Of a stretch of DNA of 64,000 nucleotides, positions 22,073 to 33,627 are shown one piece after another. The DNA is taken from assembly GCA_030052745.1 (NCBI GenBank), contig JANBVO010000001.1, positions 1,364,001 through 1,428,000 on the forward strand. The letters run 5' to 3'. Both the position numbers and the translations under genes were made by a program. Origin of the DNA: Pleurostoma richardsiae. Its lineage: Eukaryota; Ascomycota; Sordariomycetes; Calosphaeriales; Pleurostomataceae. Positions within the stretch are counted from its first letter, which is position 1, and each line of letters starts with the position of its first letter. The notes below the pieces were generated by a model. The model saw nothing but the letters and a program-made list of their open reading frames with translations, was not told the DNA's origin and searched no databases.

Positions 22073-24552
22073 AGTAGTAGTAACGCTATATAGCGTTTTA
22101 AAGTTATATTTTGAACGTTAAAAGAGACGTTTTAGCTTTCTCGTAGCCGTAGTTTGGTTAGAGAGAGTGTTTAGAACTTTTCTAATAAGCGATTTCGATC
22201 GGTTTTTAAGCGATCGTTAAAATCGACTTTTTTTTTTCTCTAAAAATGTTTCTACGATTAATTCTAAGTTTATTTTTAATTTATTAAGAAATCTCCGTCT
22301 AAACAATTGAAATGGTAGACCTAAGCTTAGGCCTAGGCTTAGGCTTCGGCTTAAACTAAGCTTTAGTTTCGGAGAGCGTTAAGAACGTAGAAGATTATTT
22401 TTCTAGTTATAATAAAGATAATAGTAAGTAAGAGGTTAAAGTTAAGCGACTAGTTAAGTTTAGTAATAACGTAAATACTGTTAAATATTTCGAATTTCGA
22501 ATTAATTTATTAGTTAAGTTAACTGATTGTAAGTTTAATACTTTTTAAGTAATTTAAGATAAAATGATGAATATTTTCGTTTATATGGAGAAGGGCTTTA
22601 ATAATGTTCTTTTTTTTTTATCGTATGAATATTTATTTTTTAGTAGTAATAATTTCGGCCTATAAAATGTTAATTTAAGATAGTAATATATTAATAATTC
22701 TGAATCGTTATAGTAAAACGTATTTAAGACGTAGTTTATTTTTATTCTTAAGATTAAACGTGACGATATTAGTACTTTTAATTCTTTCTATAAAGACTTT
22801 AAAGATATTAGTATGATATAGGATGGAAAGAACTTTATTTATATAGACGTATATATTTTTTAAGACCGAGTTAGATTATATTTCGAGGATTTTAATATTA
22901 TTTTTAATAACGAAAAGCAATTAATTTTTTTTTTTTTAAATCCTTTTAGTTAGAAAAGTTACGCTTTAGTGGAATAACTAAATAACTTCGTAATAACGTT
23001 AAGTATTCTGTCGGAAAGGATTTTGTATGATATTTTAGGTTTTAAAGGAGTAATTTAGCCTTAATTTAATTATTATTTCCTATAAGTTTAACGGATTTAC
23101 TTTTAGTTTTTAAGATATTACTATTAATAAGATAATCGTACGTTAATATATTACTAAGATGTTTCGGTACGTATATAATATAAGAATCCTAGTTGATAAT
23201 AATAGTAACTAGTATAGTATAATAACTTAAGTTTAGTCGATTATAGACTTACGTATTTGATAATATTTCCGTTAACTTAACGTATTAGAGATCTTTAATA
23301 ACTATTTAATTTAAATTAATCGTATTCGTTTAGTTTTAATTATACGAGCTTATAAAGATTACTTTTATATTCGATAACGAACTACGAAAGTTATTAATAA
23401 GTTTATTATTTTAATTAATTTATTTGAACGAACTTATTTTAACTATATTTAGCGAAAGTTTAGCTGTAAAATCGAACGTGGTGATAACTACGATTTTAAA
23501 CGTTTTAATAAGCTTTACGATTATAATAATCGATATATTTATTTTCGACGTAATGAACGTTTTTTTAAGTATAATTAACAAAATAATTATAATCGTAACC
23601 GTTATTTTAACCGTAATAAATGTAAAGGAAGAGGAAACGATCGTTACAATCGTAATAATACTATCCGATTTCGTGATAATCGAAATAATCGTAATAATCG
23701 AGATAATCGTAACCGAAATAATTACGATAACTATAGTAATACCGGTAATTTAAACCGTAAAGGATTAAGTAGACGAGTTTATTAAGTTTAAAATATAGAT
23801 AGTAGTAAAGATTAAAGTAATAATAAATATTTTTCGGTCGTTTTTAACTTAAATAGTAATTTTAACGTTAGTTTTATTTATTACGTTGATAATAGAATTT
23901 ATAGTCGTTATTATAAGACTTTCTATATGGAAAAGGTTAAGTTTAATTATTTTAAGTTTTATTATTAAGTAGTTAGTTATTAAATGATTTTAGTCGTTTT
24001 AATAACCTTTATTAATCGACGTATTTATTGTAAGTATAAGTAGGAATTTAGTTTTTATACTTAGTTTTTTAAGTATTTAAGAGATATTAATTTTAAATGC
24101 TTAATTTCTCCTAGAGAACTTAACGGTAAGGGTTCTAATTATAATAGCGACGATTTAGCCGAGCTTACGTATTATATAACCTCGGATATTACTTTTAAAG
24201 AAGATAAGGTAATTAAAGAAGAATTATTTATTATTGATAACTTAACTTTGTTTAGTAGCTTTTCCTATATAAAAATTAATATCTATGTTAGTGTTACCGG
24301 TAAAGATAACGAAATTTATATCGATTTTAATACTAGCCGTAATATAATTAACTGTTAGTTTTTGAAATAATATAGTTATAAGGTAATTAATTGTTTTAGA
24401 AGATTTATTTACGGTATCAGAGTTTTAGTAACTAAGTTATAAAAATATGTTTTCTTTTCCTTTTATGTTTTAAGTATTAAAATTAATAGAGTTCTTAATA
24501 TAGTTAAGATGTACGTAGTAGTTTAGATTGTTAATAATTTATCCGTTAATTA

Positions 24553-24798
24553 TGTTATAATACTCTGGGTGCTCCCCTGAGGAGCACCTGGACCTGTCTA
24601 GCACGTGAGGCGCCAGGCCTAGCCTTATATAAGGCAGGCCTGGCAGACAGATATCCCAGATAGAGAATCAAGCTCTTACCACTATATTACCTGATATCCT
24701 GACTTGAACGTCATGCCTTAGTCTATGCAGACTCCCACGCAGTCAGTCTTGACTGCCTGCGTGCTAACCTAAGCAATAAGAACCAACTTATTGTAGTA
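24553..24798. mobile_element. Solo LTR of a different family nested in the Gypsy element
   Basis: A 246 bp GC-richer segment starting TGTTATAATAC and ending TTGTAGTA, flanked by a perfect 5 bp duplication AATTA (24548-24552 and 24799-24803). It holds a hairpin (GTGCTCCCCTGAGGAGCACC) and a TATATAAGG-type TATA box about 60 bp further on, as expected of an LTR promoter. No internal region remains, so it is a solo LTR left by recombination. Unlike all sequence around it, it retains normal CA/TG content and is not RIP-mutated. Confidence 0.8.
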
Positions 24799-27700
24799 AA
24801 TTATATCCTTAGTAATACGTAGTTTTAATCTTATAACGTACAGATCGATTATTTAAGTTAAACTATTACTTTTCTTTATATCGACGGTAGATTTAAGTTT
24901 CTTTTTTAAGTAGTTAAGTTAATTAGCGTTATTGTTTATAAAGTTACTATAGTTAAAGTAATTCGTTTAGCTTTAGGAGTTTCTTTTTACGTTTAAATAA
25001 ACTTTATAGTCTTATTAAAAAGTCGTTCATTTATGTTTTTAGTTACTTATCCGGCCGTTTTTAACGTTTTAATTGACTTAAGTATACTTAAGGTTTACGT
25101 TGTAATTAATCTTACGGATTAGGAATTAAAGATATTTCGGAATACGTACTTAGTAACGATTTATAAATACGTTGATATAACTTATTTCGTAATAACGGTT
25201 AAGAACGTTTTGAAGATTTTTATTTTTATTTTTATAATAGGAGTTATTTATTATATAGTATTTACTAATAATAATTATTAGGTAGTAGTTTTTAATGATT
25301 AGTACTTGTTTAATATTTCGATGTTACCGTTTTCTTTCATAGTAATCTCGTTTATTCCGTTAATAAGAGGAGAGTTTAATTGGACTTTTAAATTGTAAGC
25401 TATTGTTTCCGGATAAGTAACCGATATTTAAATGTTGTTTAAGGTAATTCTTATTTTATTTTTACTTAAATTAAAAGTTAACGATATTTCCTTTACTCTA
25501 TATTTAGACGTAGTTTACTAAGTAATTTAATAGGTCGAAAAAGAGTTACTAGACTTTAATTCTAGTTCGGAACTTTTAAGTTTAGCCGATTTCGAGAAAC
25601 TACGTTTGAAGGATTTAACTTTAAGTATTAAAGTACTCAATAATGTTCTTTGTTTTATTATTAATTTCGGAATCTACGTATATATTAAAAACTATACTTA
25701 CGTACGATATTTATAGCGTTTTTACGAGAAATATTTAGAGATTTAAGAAAATAAAAGTTTAATTCGACTTTTTAAAAACCGAATAATAAAAATACTCTTC
25801 GTCGAAGGTTATTAAAACGTTAAGTTAAATATACGTCCGTATTTATTATTATAGAAAGATAAAGCTTATTTCGATTATATTTACGATACTTTTTATAAAT
25901 AAAGCCGTTTAAAGTAAGTAAAAGGATTTATACTTTTTATTTATTTAACTTTTATTATGTAGCGATTATTTCTTAACGGCGAATTAAAGAGCTACGTTGT
26001 AGTCGATTTACGTTAGTTAAATAAGGTTACGGTTCTTGATAGTTATTTTCTACCTTTGTAGTCGGACGTGATCGAATCGATATGAGGTAAAGGCTTTTTG
26101 ATTATTATTGACGTTATTTCCTTTTTTTTTTAATTTTTTATCTATTCTAATTATCGTAATCGCTTTATAGTTATTAGTTATCGAAGTTTTAAACGTTTAA
26201 TTGTAGTCTTTATAGGATTTTGGAATTTCCTAACTTATATATAGTAATATATAAATGAGATTTTATAAGACATACGTTAATTCTACCACGCTTTTATTAA
26301 CGATATCGTTATTTTCTCTAATACTTTCGACGATTATATTAAATATTTAAACGAAATTTTCTCTTTATTTAAAGATAAAGGTATTTTTTTATTGCTTAAG
26401 AAGTTATATATCGGTTATTTTTTAGTCGAATTATTTAGATTTTACGTTAATACTTTTAGTTTAGTTAATACGGATTTACGTATTTAAAGTTTTAAAGATA
26501 TTACTTTCCTTAATATTTTAAAGGTTTTAAAGATTTATTTAAGAGCTATTAGATTTTTTCGCTTTATAATACCGTATTATACTTAATTAACCGATCTTTT
26601 TTAATAATATAAAACTGTCTTACTTACTGAAGGTCGTAAGACCGGCAAATTAGAAGTTAATAACCTTAGTAAACGATAAGTTTTTACTCGTTCGAAGACG
26701 TTTATTTCGATTGATCGAAAGAAGTAATCCTTTCGAAAGGTATAAGAATTTGTTATAAAGTACTTTCGTTTAACTTATATAAATTCCGATAAACTTTTTT
26801 TTATATAAGTTAATAGATTTTTCGAGTAAAGTTTTAGAGTTATAATATTTTATCTAGTTAATAGATTAACTTAGTAATCTAGTAAGGTTATATTAAATAC
26901 TTTCGTTCGATTCGTTATATTCTTTAGCTGTTATTTTATTAAAGTTAAATTAAATTATAATCTTTCGGAATTAAAAGTAGTTTACTTAGTATAAGCTTGT
27001 AAACGATTATATACTATTTTATACTTTTCTCGATAACGTATTGTTATTTTAATTAATTACTAAACGACTAAAGGAATCGTTAATAAAACCTCTTTAAATA
27101 CCATTTCGACCGATTGTATTAATAAACGGTTAATTAATGCGTTTATTTACTTAAACGCGTATCTTTTAGACGTTTATTACTTTTCCGGATAATTAAATTT
27201 AATTTCTGATGTTTTTTTTCGGCTTAAGGTTATAGGAGATGATAAGACGCGTAAGAAAAAAGAAAAACCAGTTTTTAATAACTTTTAAGACGACGATTTC
27301 GTTTTAATTTTAACGGAAGCGTATATAATAAATAACTTACGCGAATATTTTACTACTACGTATAAAATCGATATAATGTATTTTCGAATAATTAATAATC
27401 TCGTTAGCGATCGTTTTAATAACGAAGACGTTGCGAACGTTTTAAAAACTAATTACTTTTTTCGTTTGGTTAATAGTTTTTTCTATAATCGTAATAATGA
27501 AAATAAGGAACGTTTAGTAATCTTAAAGTTTTTAGTTTTCGAAATCCTTTAAAACGTTTACGACGACTAATATTATTTTAACCGAAAGTATATGATGAAA
27601 GAGTTAGAAGGTATTTATTTTCGTAAAAAGAGGTACTTAGTTATATAATACGTAAAGAAATATTATATTTATAGCGTTTATCGGTAAAAGAATTAACTTT

Positions 27701-29128
27701 TAATTAGGAATTATTAATTTATTTAAACTTTAATCGAATTTATATATACTATTGTAATAGATTTTATCATTAGACTATTATTTTATTTATTTATTAGTAT
27801 ATTATAGTACTTTAAAAGTTTTAATAGTTTTAATACTTTTTTAATAATTATTAATAAATCTTTTAAACGATTAATACTTATTTCCAGTTATAAGGAATAT
27901 ATAACGGAAGATTAAGCCCGAGTAGTCGTCCGTTACTTTTTACTAGTTAATTGGGTTTGCTTGAAGATTATTATATTCGACTGTAATTCGAAATTTATAT
28001 CGAAATTTTAGATAGTTTTGTAGAGAGTTTTTAATATTCGGTTAATAATAATAACTGCTTATTACTTTTAATTTGACGGTTAATTCGAAAAGAAGAATTA
28101 GACGGTTAAATTAGTTATTCGATATTACGTTTATAAATACTTAGATATTTTATAGATCGACGTTATTTTAACTTTATAGTAGAATTTAAATAGAGTTTAT
28201 TTGGAGACGATTAATGTTTTCCTTTACGAATATTTATTCGGGTTTAAAATCGTAAGACTATTAAAAAGATTAATTAACTTTAACTTTCTTAAAAACGTTG
28301 TTAATATTTAATTTATAAGAGAATACTTACGGCGTAATATTTAGTTCGTAATGAATTTATCCGTCGTAATTACGAAGCGACGATACGATATTATTTATTG
28401 TTAGGTTAAATTTAAAGAAGGAAATTAAGTTTAGTTAACGTTTAAAAAAACTTATAAGATAAAAAGTAAGGTAAACCGAAAAGAAACCCTTTAACGAGAA
28501 AGCTTCTATACGATTAAACGTGTAGTAACGTTTTTAGCTTACGAATTCGAGTTTTTTTACGATATCCGAATTTACTTCGTAATCAACGTTCAGTACTTAA
28601 CCTTATATATTTATTCCGACGATCCTTTTAATTGACGATTACCGTTACCTAGTTTTATAAAAGAAGACTACTTCGGCGATTCGGAAGTTGACGGTAAAGT
28701 ATACGAGATCGAGCGTATTATAAATTATAAGCCTAAGATCGGGAAAACTAGGAAGGAATATCTAGTACGTTGGAAGGGATATAGAGTTAGGAATAACTAT
28801 TAGAAGCTAATGGAGGAGCTTTCGTACGCCCGAAAGGCTATCGCAGCCTATAAATAGTACCTAGGAGAATAAGTAAAATTAATGGGAAAACGTAGCCGAA
28901 AACGCGTTAAAAAGCTTATTAATTAAGTAATTAAAAGGCCCGAGAAATATCGTTAAATTAAGCGTATAATTAAGCTTTCTTTAAGCGATTAAATTTAAGC
29001 CGTTTAAGAGCTTGTTTTACCGACGATTTAGGAGTAGAAAAACCTTAAAGACTAGTAAGTAGGAATAGCCTTACTTTTTCTTGTTTAGGTAATCGTCGAA
29101 GACGACGATAGTTTTAAGGCCCGGTATT

Positions 29129-29413
29129 TACTACGGGAACCGTAGAAGGCTCCCATTGACTAGCCGTAACTAGCAAGGCTTTTGGGCCTTAAGCCTTAAA
29201 GGTCACGTATAGATTAAATAAGACCTAAGAGCAGGGTAAGAATTAGTTCACTACCCGGCAGAACGTTAAGGCTCCACTCCCGAGACTCTTAACCTTCAAC
29301 CTACAGCCGGGCCTGGCTCTAGCCTTTTCTTAAACATATAATAATTCTATTTATTAGTAAAAACCAACCTTTTTTAAGGATTAATTGCTAATATCCCTAT
29401 TACGCCTTCAGTA
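29129..29413 (+). repeat. 3' LTR of the Gypsy element
   Basis: 285 bp direct copy of 21788-22072. It keeps many C residues that are T in the 5' copy and has A where that copy has G. Confidence 0.93.
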
Positions 29414-29486
29414 TATTTAAAAAGATAATATTCAAAGTTAAATTATAGTTAAATTCGCTTAAAAGAACATTAGAAAGAAATAAAAC

Positions 29487-30386
29487 TATACGGTTAATAT
29501 ACTACGGGATAACTCTTTTAAAACTATCGTAAAGATTTAACGGTTACGGTAGATTCCGTTAGTTATAAGGGTAAGTTAAAAAAGGTTTAGTATATTTTTA
29601 AGGATATTTAGAAATACTTCTTACTAACTTAATTTTATTATGTAGAGAAGAAGTATTTCGTAATGGGATCTATAACGTAACTAACTTTAAGCCGATTAGA
29701 GCTTAAGTAGTTTAGTACATACATAACTACTAGGATAGTTTAGCTTCGAAACTATCTTACCTAGTATAATGTTTACGTAAGGACTGTAACAGCCTTAAAA
29801 GCATAGCATTTACGCTGTTCATAAAGGCTACTAGTTAGCGGTAAGCTTACGTCCTGTAAAATACGATCTTGTACGACTGTAATTACCGACTTATTTAACG
29901 GCATTGAGGAACTACTTCAAGCATGTGTTACATTCCCGAGAATAAGTTTTTAAATTACGCTGCAAGCTCCCGTTAAAGAATTAAATAGGCCTGTGTCTCG
30001 CCGTAGCATGTGCTTAATTAAAGTACTGCAAGCATAGAGCGCTAATTACAGCGGCCTTCGATGTCTCTTGTTTACACATAGGTTTTTTAATTTTCTAACG
30101 GAATTCCTATACTCGAGCTCTTTAATATTATCTTAAGCGTGTAATAAATACTATTACGATAAGAGTTTAAGCTTTAATCGGCTTAAAGTTAATTACATTA
30201 TAGATTCTATTATAAAATACTTCCTTTCTACATAATAAAACTAAGTTAGTAAGAAGTATTTCTAAACATCTTTAAAAACGTACTAAACTTTTTCTAACTT
30301 ACCTTTATAACTAACGGAATTTATTATAACCGTTAAATCTTTACAATAATTTTAAAAGAATTACTCCGCGGTATATTAATCGTATA
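29487..30386. mobile_element. ~900 bp inverted-repeat element with a non-mutated centre
   Basis: Arms 29487-29705 and 30167-30386 are inverted copies of about 220 bp, starting TATACGGTTAATATAC at the left and ending GTATATTAATCGTATA at the right. The arms are AT-rich and CpA-poor like the rest of the island. The ~460 bp between them (29706-30166) keeps ordinary CA/TG content, so it was not RIP-mutated and may be unique (for example captured) DNA. No coding capacity is recognised, and no clear target duplication is seen. It is likely a non-autonomous DNA element nested in the outer one. Confidence 0.65.
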
Positions 30387-30392
30387 ACCTTA

Positions 30393-30585
30393 TATTACAT
30401 TAAAAAAAGCTTACTAAGCTTAATAAGTTTACTAGCTTGTTTAACCTATTTGATAACTAATAAAACGATTGTAGTTTTAAGCTATAACCTTAGTTTTCTT
30501 ATATATAAACTTAGAATACTAGCTATACCGGTATTTTTAATATTTAAAAATTTAACCCGAATTATACTTTATTTTTATTATAATA
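30393..30585 (+). repeat. 193 bp direct repeat, copy 1 (possible LTR)
   Basis: Same length as 31791-31983 and similar throughout, both beginning TATTACATTAAAA and ending TTATTATAATA. TA...TA ends fit RIP-altered TG...CA. The flanks ACCTT (30387-30391) and ACTTT (31984-31988) differ by one transition but are offset by one base from the repeat start, so the target duplication is doubtful. Confidence 0.6.
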
Positions 30586-31790
30586 AGTAGTACTTATTTA
30601 TTACGAATCGATTAATTACTTTTTTATTACTGTAATTTCTTTCGTTAATAATAACGAAAGCTACGTTATTAATAATAATAGCCCGTTAACGGTTTATTAT
30701 AATAAGTTAATATTTATAAATAATATTAAATTAATCTTTAACAGTTCGAGCTTTAGGAGAAATAATTTTCTTATATTAAAATTAATTATTAAAAACGACT
30801 ACGTCGATAGTAATAACTTAGAAGACGATAAACGTAACAGTATTTATTATCGAAGTAATATTATATTATTATTATATATCGGTTCGGTAGTTATTCTTTC
30901 GTAAATATTATTCTGTTTATTCGGTTAAACGATATTTTAATAATCGTAACGGTATTTATTACCGAAATAATACTTATAACTATATTTACGAACTAGTCCG
31001 ACAATTATTTTTTACTTTATAAACGTTATCCCGTTTAATCGATTAAATAATTTTTTAGGTTTCAGTAGATTTTTTTTTTTCTTCGATTTTAATTAGAACG
31101 ATAATAATTAACCTTTTTACTATAACTCTTTTCGACTTTATAAAAATTATTAACGAAACGAAAGAAAAATATAAATTACTCCGTTAAGAAATAAAAAACC
31201 GTTAATAATAATAATTTCATTAAATATATTAGAAATACGGTATTTTCTTCGATAGTCGAAAGTAACTCTTTCGTTATTTTAAAACGACGGACTATAAAAC
31301 CGATAAACGGAATAAGTTTAACGCTTTAATAGCTTTAGTTTCTTCTTTTCTTTTTCCTTTTCCTTTCCTTCTGAATTTTCCGATATTTCTATCGTTAAAA
31401 CCGTTAACTTCAATAAACCGATACAATAAAACGACTTATTTTTACTCTTCCTAGTCGTTATTAATACTTTTTTAATAACTAATTCCTTTTAACTTTAAAG
31501 AACTTAATTAATAATAAAGTAATAATAACTTTAATAACGAACGTAACGAATTTAGATTTAACAATCGATTTAACGACGAACCTAACGACGAACTTAATAA
31601 AACTAACGATAGTTTCGATAAGCTTAATAATAAACCCGACGACGTATTTAACGGAGTTAATAATAGCTTCGACGAATACGATAACGAACTCGATAATAAA
31701 CTTAACGAAACTAATGATAATTTCGACGAATATAATGAAAGTTATTAACGAAGAATAAGGATTATATTTATTTTTTAATATAAAAAAACA

Positions 31791-31983
31791 TATTACATTA
31801 AAAGAAACTTATTAAACTTAATAAATTTACCGGTTTATTTAACTTATTCGATAACTAATAAAATAACTATAACTTTAAGTTATAACTTCGGCTTTCCTAT
31901 ATATAAACTTAAAATACTAGTTATACTAGTATTTTTAATACTTAGAAATTTAACTCGAATTATACTTAACTTTTATTATAATA
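31791..31983 (+). repeat. 193 bp direct repeat, copy 2 (possible LTR)
   Basis: Second copy of the 30393-30585 repeat in the same orientation. Between the copies lie about 1.2 kb of CpA-poor sequence, including a degenerate repetitive stretch of Asp/Asn/Glu-type codons at about 31,560-31,745 and an A-rich tract just before copy 2. Together they may be a short non-autonomous LTR element (about 1.6 kb), clearly degraded. Confidence 0.6.
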
Positions 31984-31988
31984 ACTTT

Positions 31989-32709
31989 ATTATAAAAAAA
32001 AACATTATAAATCGATCTTTTAACGCCGATAAGTACGAAATTAAAAAAAAAATTAAACTATATAATTACGAAAACGTTTTAAATTATAACGTCTTTACGA
32101 TTTTTCTAACGTTATTACTTTATAAATAATATATAAGTAATAATATATATACTATTAATTATTTTAATATAACCGTTAAAAAATCTTAAAGTTAAATTAA
32201 CTTTATATTCGAAATCGAATTAATCGTTTTTTTTTAATTTAATAATAACTATATAAAATTTTAATAGTAATTTTAATATATAATAAAAAGTTATTAATAT
32301 TATACTTTAACTAACTTAGAACTTATAATTAATATTCCGTTAGTTTTTATTATACGTAACGATTTAAAAGAAAATTATTATTTATTATTTAATAAAAAAA
32401 TAACGAATATTAAAAAAAGTAATATTTCCTTTTAACTAAACTATAAACTTATTAAATATTAGTTTAAATATACGAAAAAGTAATTCGAATTAAATAACAA
32501 AATTATTTAAAATCCTATTTACTAATAACTTCGTTATTTTAAAACCCTTAAAATAAATAACTTAACGAACTTTCGACGTTAACGAGCTTTTTTCTTAAAA
32601 AATAAACTATATTAAAACTATCGCCGTCGCTATAAAAACTATTAAATTTATATAAACCCGATTTATACTTTTTAACCCTATTATTATTCTACAGCTTCGT
32701 AAAACCGCT
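31989..32709. other. CpA-poor interior of the outer element
   Basis: About 720 bp between the second direct repeat and the right terminal repeat. It is extremely AT-rich. The minus strand has frames with few interruptions but no recognisable transposase motif. If the outer element ever carried a transposase, part of it may lie here. Confidence 0.4.
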
Positions 32710-33013
32710 TAATCTTACGTCTATAACGAAAAAAACTCCTAACGGCCGTTCGAACGTATTATAAGAAAAACTAGTTACAAGCCTAATTCTTTAATAACTA
32801 AACCATATATAAATATACCGATAGGCTTATAAAAGGGGGTATAATGATCATCTTATATAATTCCGTAACTCAGTTACGATCTAAGTTTACTCTTATACAA
32901 GGCTAAATTTACTACCAAATAGAGCTTAGGCTGATTGGAAATAGGGAAATTAGTCATTTTTTAGCCACCGTAACTTAGTCTATAACGTAACTAGGTCGAG
33001 CCGATCAGGCCCT
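32710..33013 (-). repeat. Right terminal inverted repeat of the island
   Basis: Inverted copy of 21350-21652. Many C residues of the left arm are T here when both are read in the same sense, so this arm is clearly more RIP-mutated. It ends GGTCGAGCCGATCAGGCCCT, and normal-GC DNA begins directly after it. Confidence 0.85.
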
Positions 33014-33015
33014 TA

Positions 33016-33627
33016 GCTGGCGACCCTCGCGTCTCTTCTCGGGCTGGAAACAGATCTCTAATCTCATTCAAAGTCCCAAAAATGGACCACGATTTCTCCA
33101 GTGGAGCCTCAATTTGGAGGTGGAGATGTTTCTCCCCTTGTGAACCCCTTAATCCCTGAACCCTGGGGAGGCAGCCAGCACAGCGACTGATCTCTCGTAT
33201 GTACGTGTAAGGCTTCAGGGGCTCAACCCTAGACGTACAAGTCAAGCTCTGGTATGACGGAATCACCAGAACGCTTTACGATGCCTTCATCTCCGTTTCC
33301 AAAAATGAGACGCTCGCTGCGACCCCAGAGGGGCTGAGACGTCAACGTGGGTCGTGTTGAACGATCCATCGAGTGGATACACTAGCCACAGTTCGATCTG
33401 CGCCACAGATGTAGTGCACTTTTGTTTCAGGGTCAAGGCGGTGTACCCCGGCAAGAGCCCCACGCAGGCTTTGTGCCCGGCAGAAACACAAGCATATGGA
33501 AAAATTGTCACCGTCGTTCCCTCCGCAAGCCGCCCTCTGGCCCTGATACTTGCGGATCCTTCGACAGCCCTCCTGTCGGTCGGCAATTCTTGTACTTGTG
33601 TCAGTTCTCTAGTGCCGACACGTTACA
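33016..33627. other. Gap between repeat island and CGR1
   Basis: About 610 bp of normal composition that must hold the CGR1 promoter. There is no recognised gene and no sign that mutation spread past the repeat edge. Confidence 0.5.

Larger units (their letters stand above)
21788..29413 (+). mobile_element. RIP-degraded Gypsy (chromovirus-type) LTR retrotransposon
   Basis: A 7.6 kb element bounded by two 285 bp LTRs and a perfect 5 bp target duplication TATTT (21783-21787 and 29414-29418). The LTR ends read TA...TA, as TG...CA would after RIP. The order of recognisable remnants on the + strand is gag-like region, aspartic protease (about 24.3 kb), reverse transcriptase (about 25.9-26.6 kb), RNase H, integrase (about 27.6-28.4 kb) and a C-terminal chromodomain (about 28.7-28.9 kb). 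This is the Ty3/Gypsy chromovirus order. The element is thoroughly broken, with dozens of lesions across every region, and cannot be active. LTR divergence is dominated by RIP and cannot be used as a clock. A solo LTR of another family is nested inside it. Confidence 0.93.
21350..33013. mobile_element. Degraded DNA transposon-like element with ~303 bp terminal inverted repeats, carrying nested insertions
   Basis: The two ends are inverted copies of each other for about 303 bp, beginning AGGGCCTGATCGGCTCGACC. A TA dinucleotide lies just outside each end (21348-21349 and 33014-33015). The match in fact includes one more base each side, so the TA may be a target duplication or part of the repeat. 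A TA target points to Tc1/mariner/pogo-like or related elements, but no transposase was recognised. Removing the Gypsy insertion and one target copy leaves about 4.0 kb. The interior is AT-rich and nearly free of CpA, the mark of RIP. The left end is much less mutated than the right. All four other repeats described inside lie within these ends, so the whole AT-rich island is one nested structure. The family is uncertain. Confidence 0.75.

Noticed and set aside
23424-23753. 109-codon open frame inside the Gypsy element, rich in Ile/Val
   Set aside because: It results from RIP-altered composition within a degraded retrotransposon; it is not a gene.
21340-33020. Starship or other giant cargo-carrying element
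   Set aside because: There is no tyrosine recombinase captain or cargo gene; the island is fully accounted for by nested repeats.
33287-33586. 99-codon minus-strand frame upstream of CGR1
   Set aside because: No homology, no splice support, and it overlaps the CGR1 promoter.
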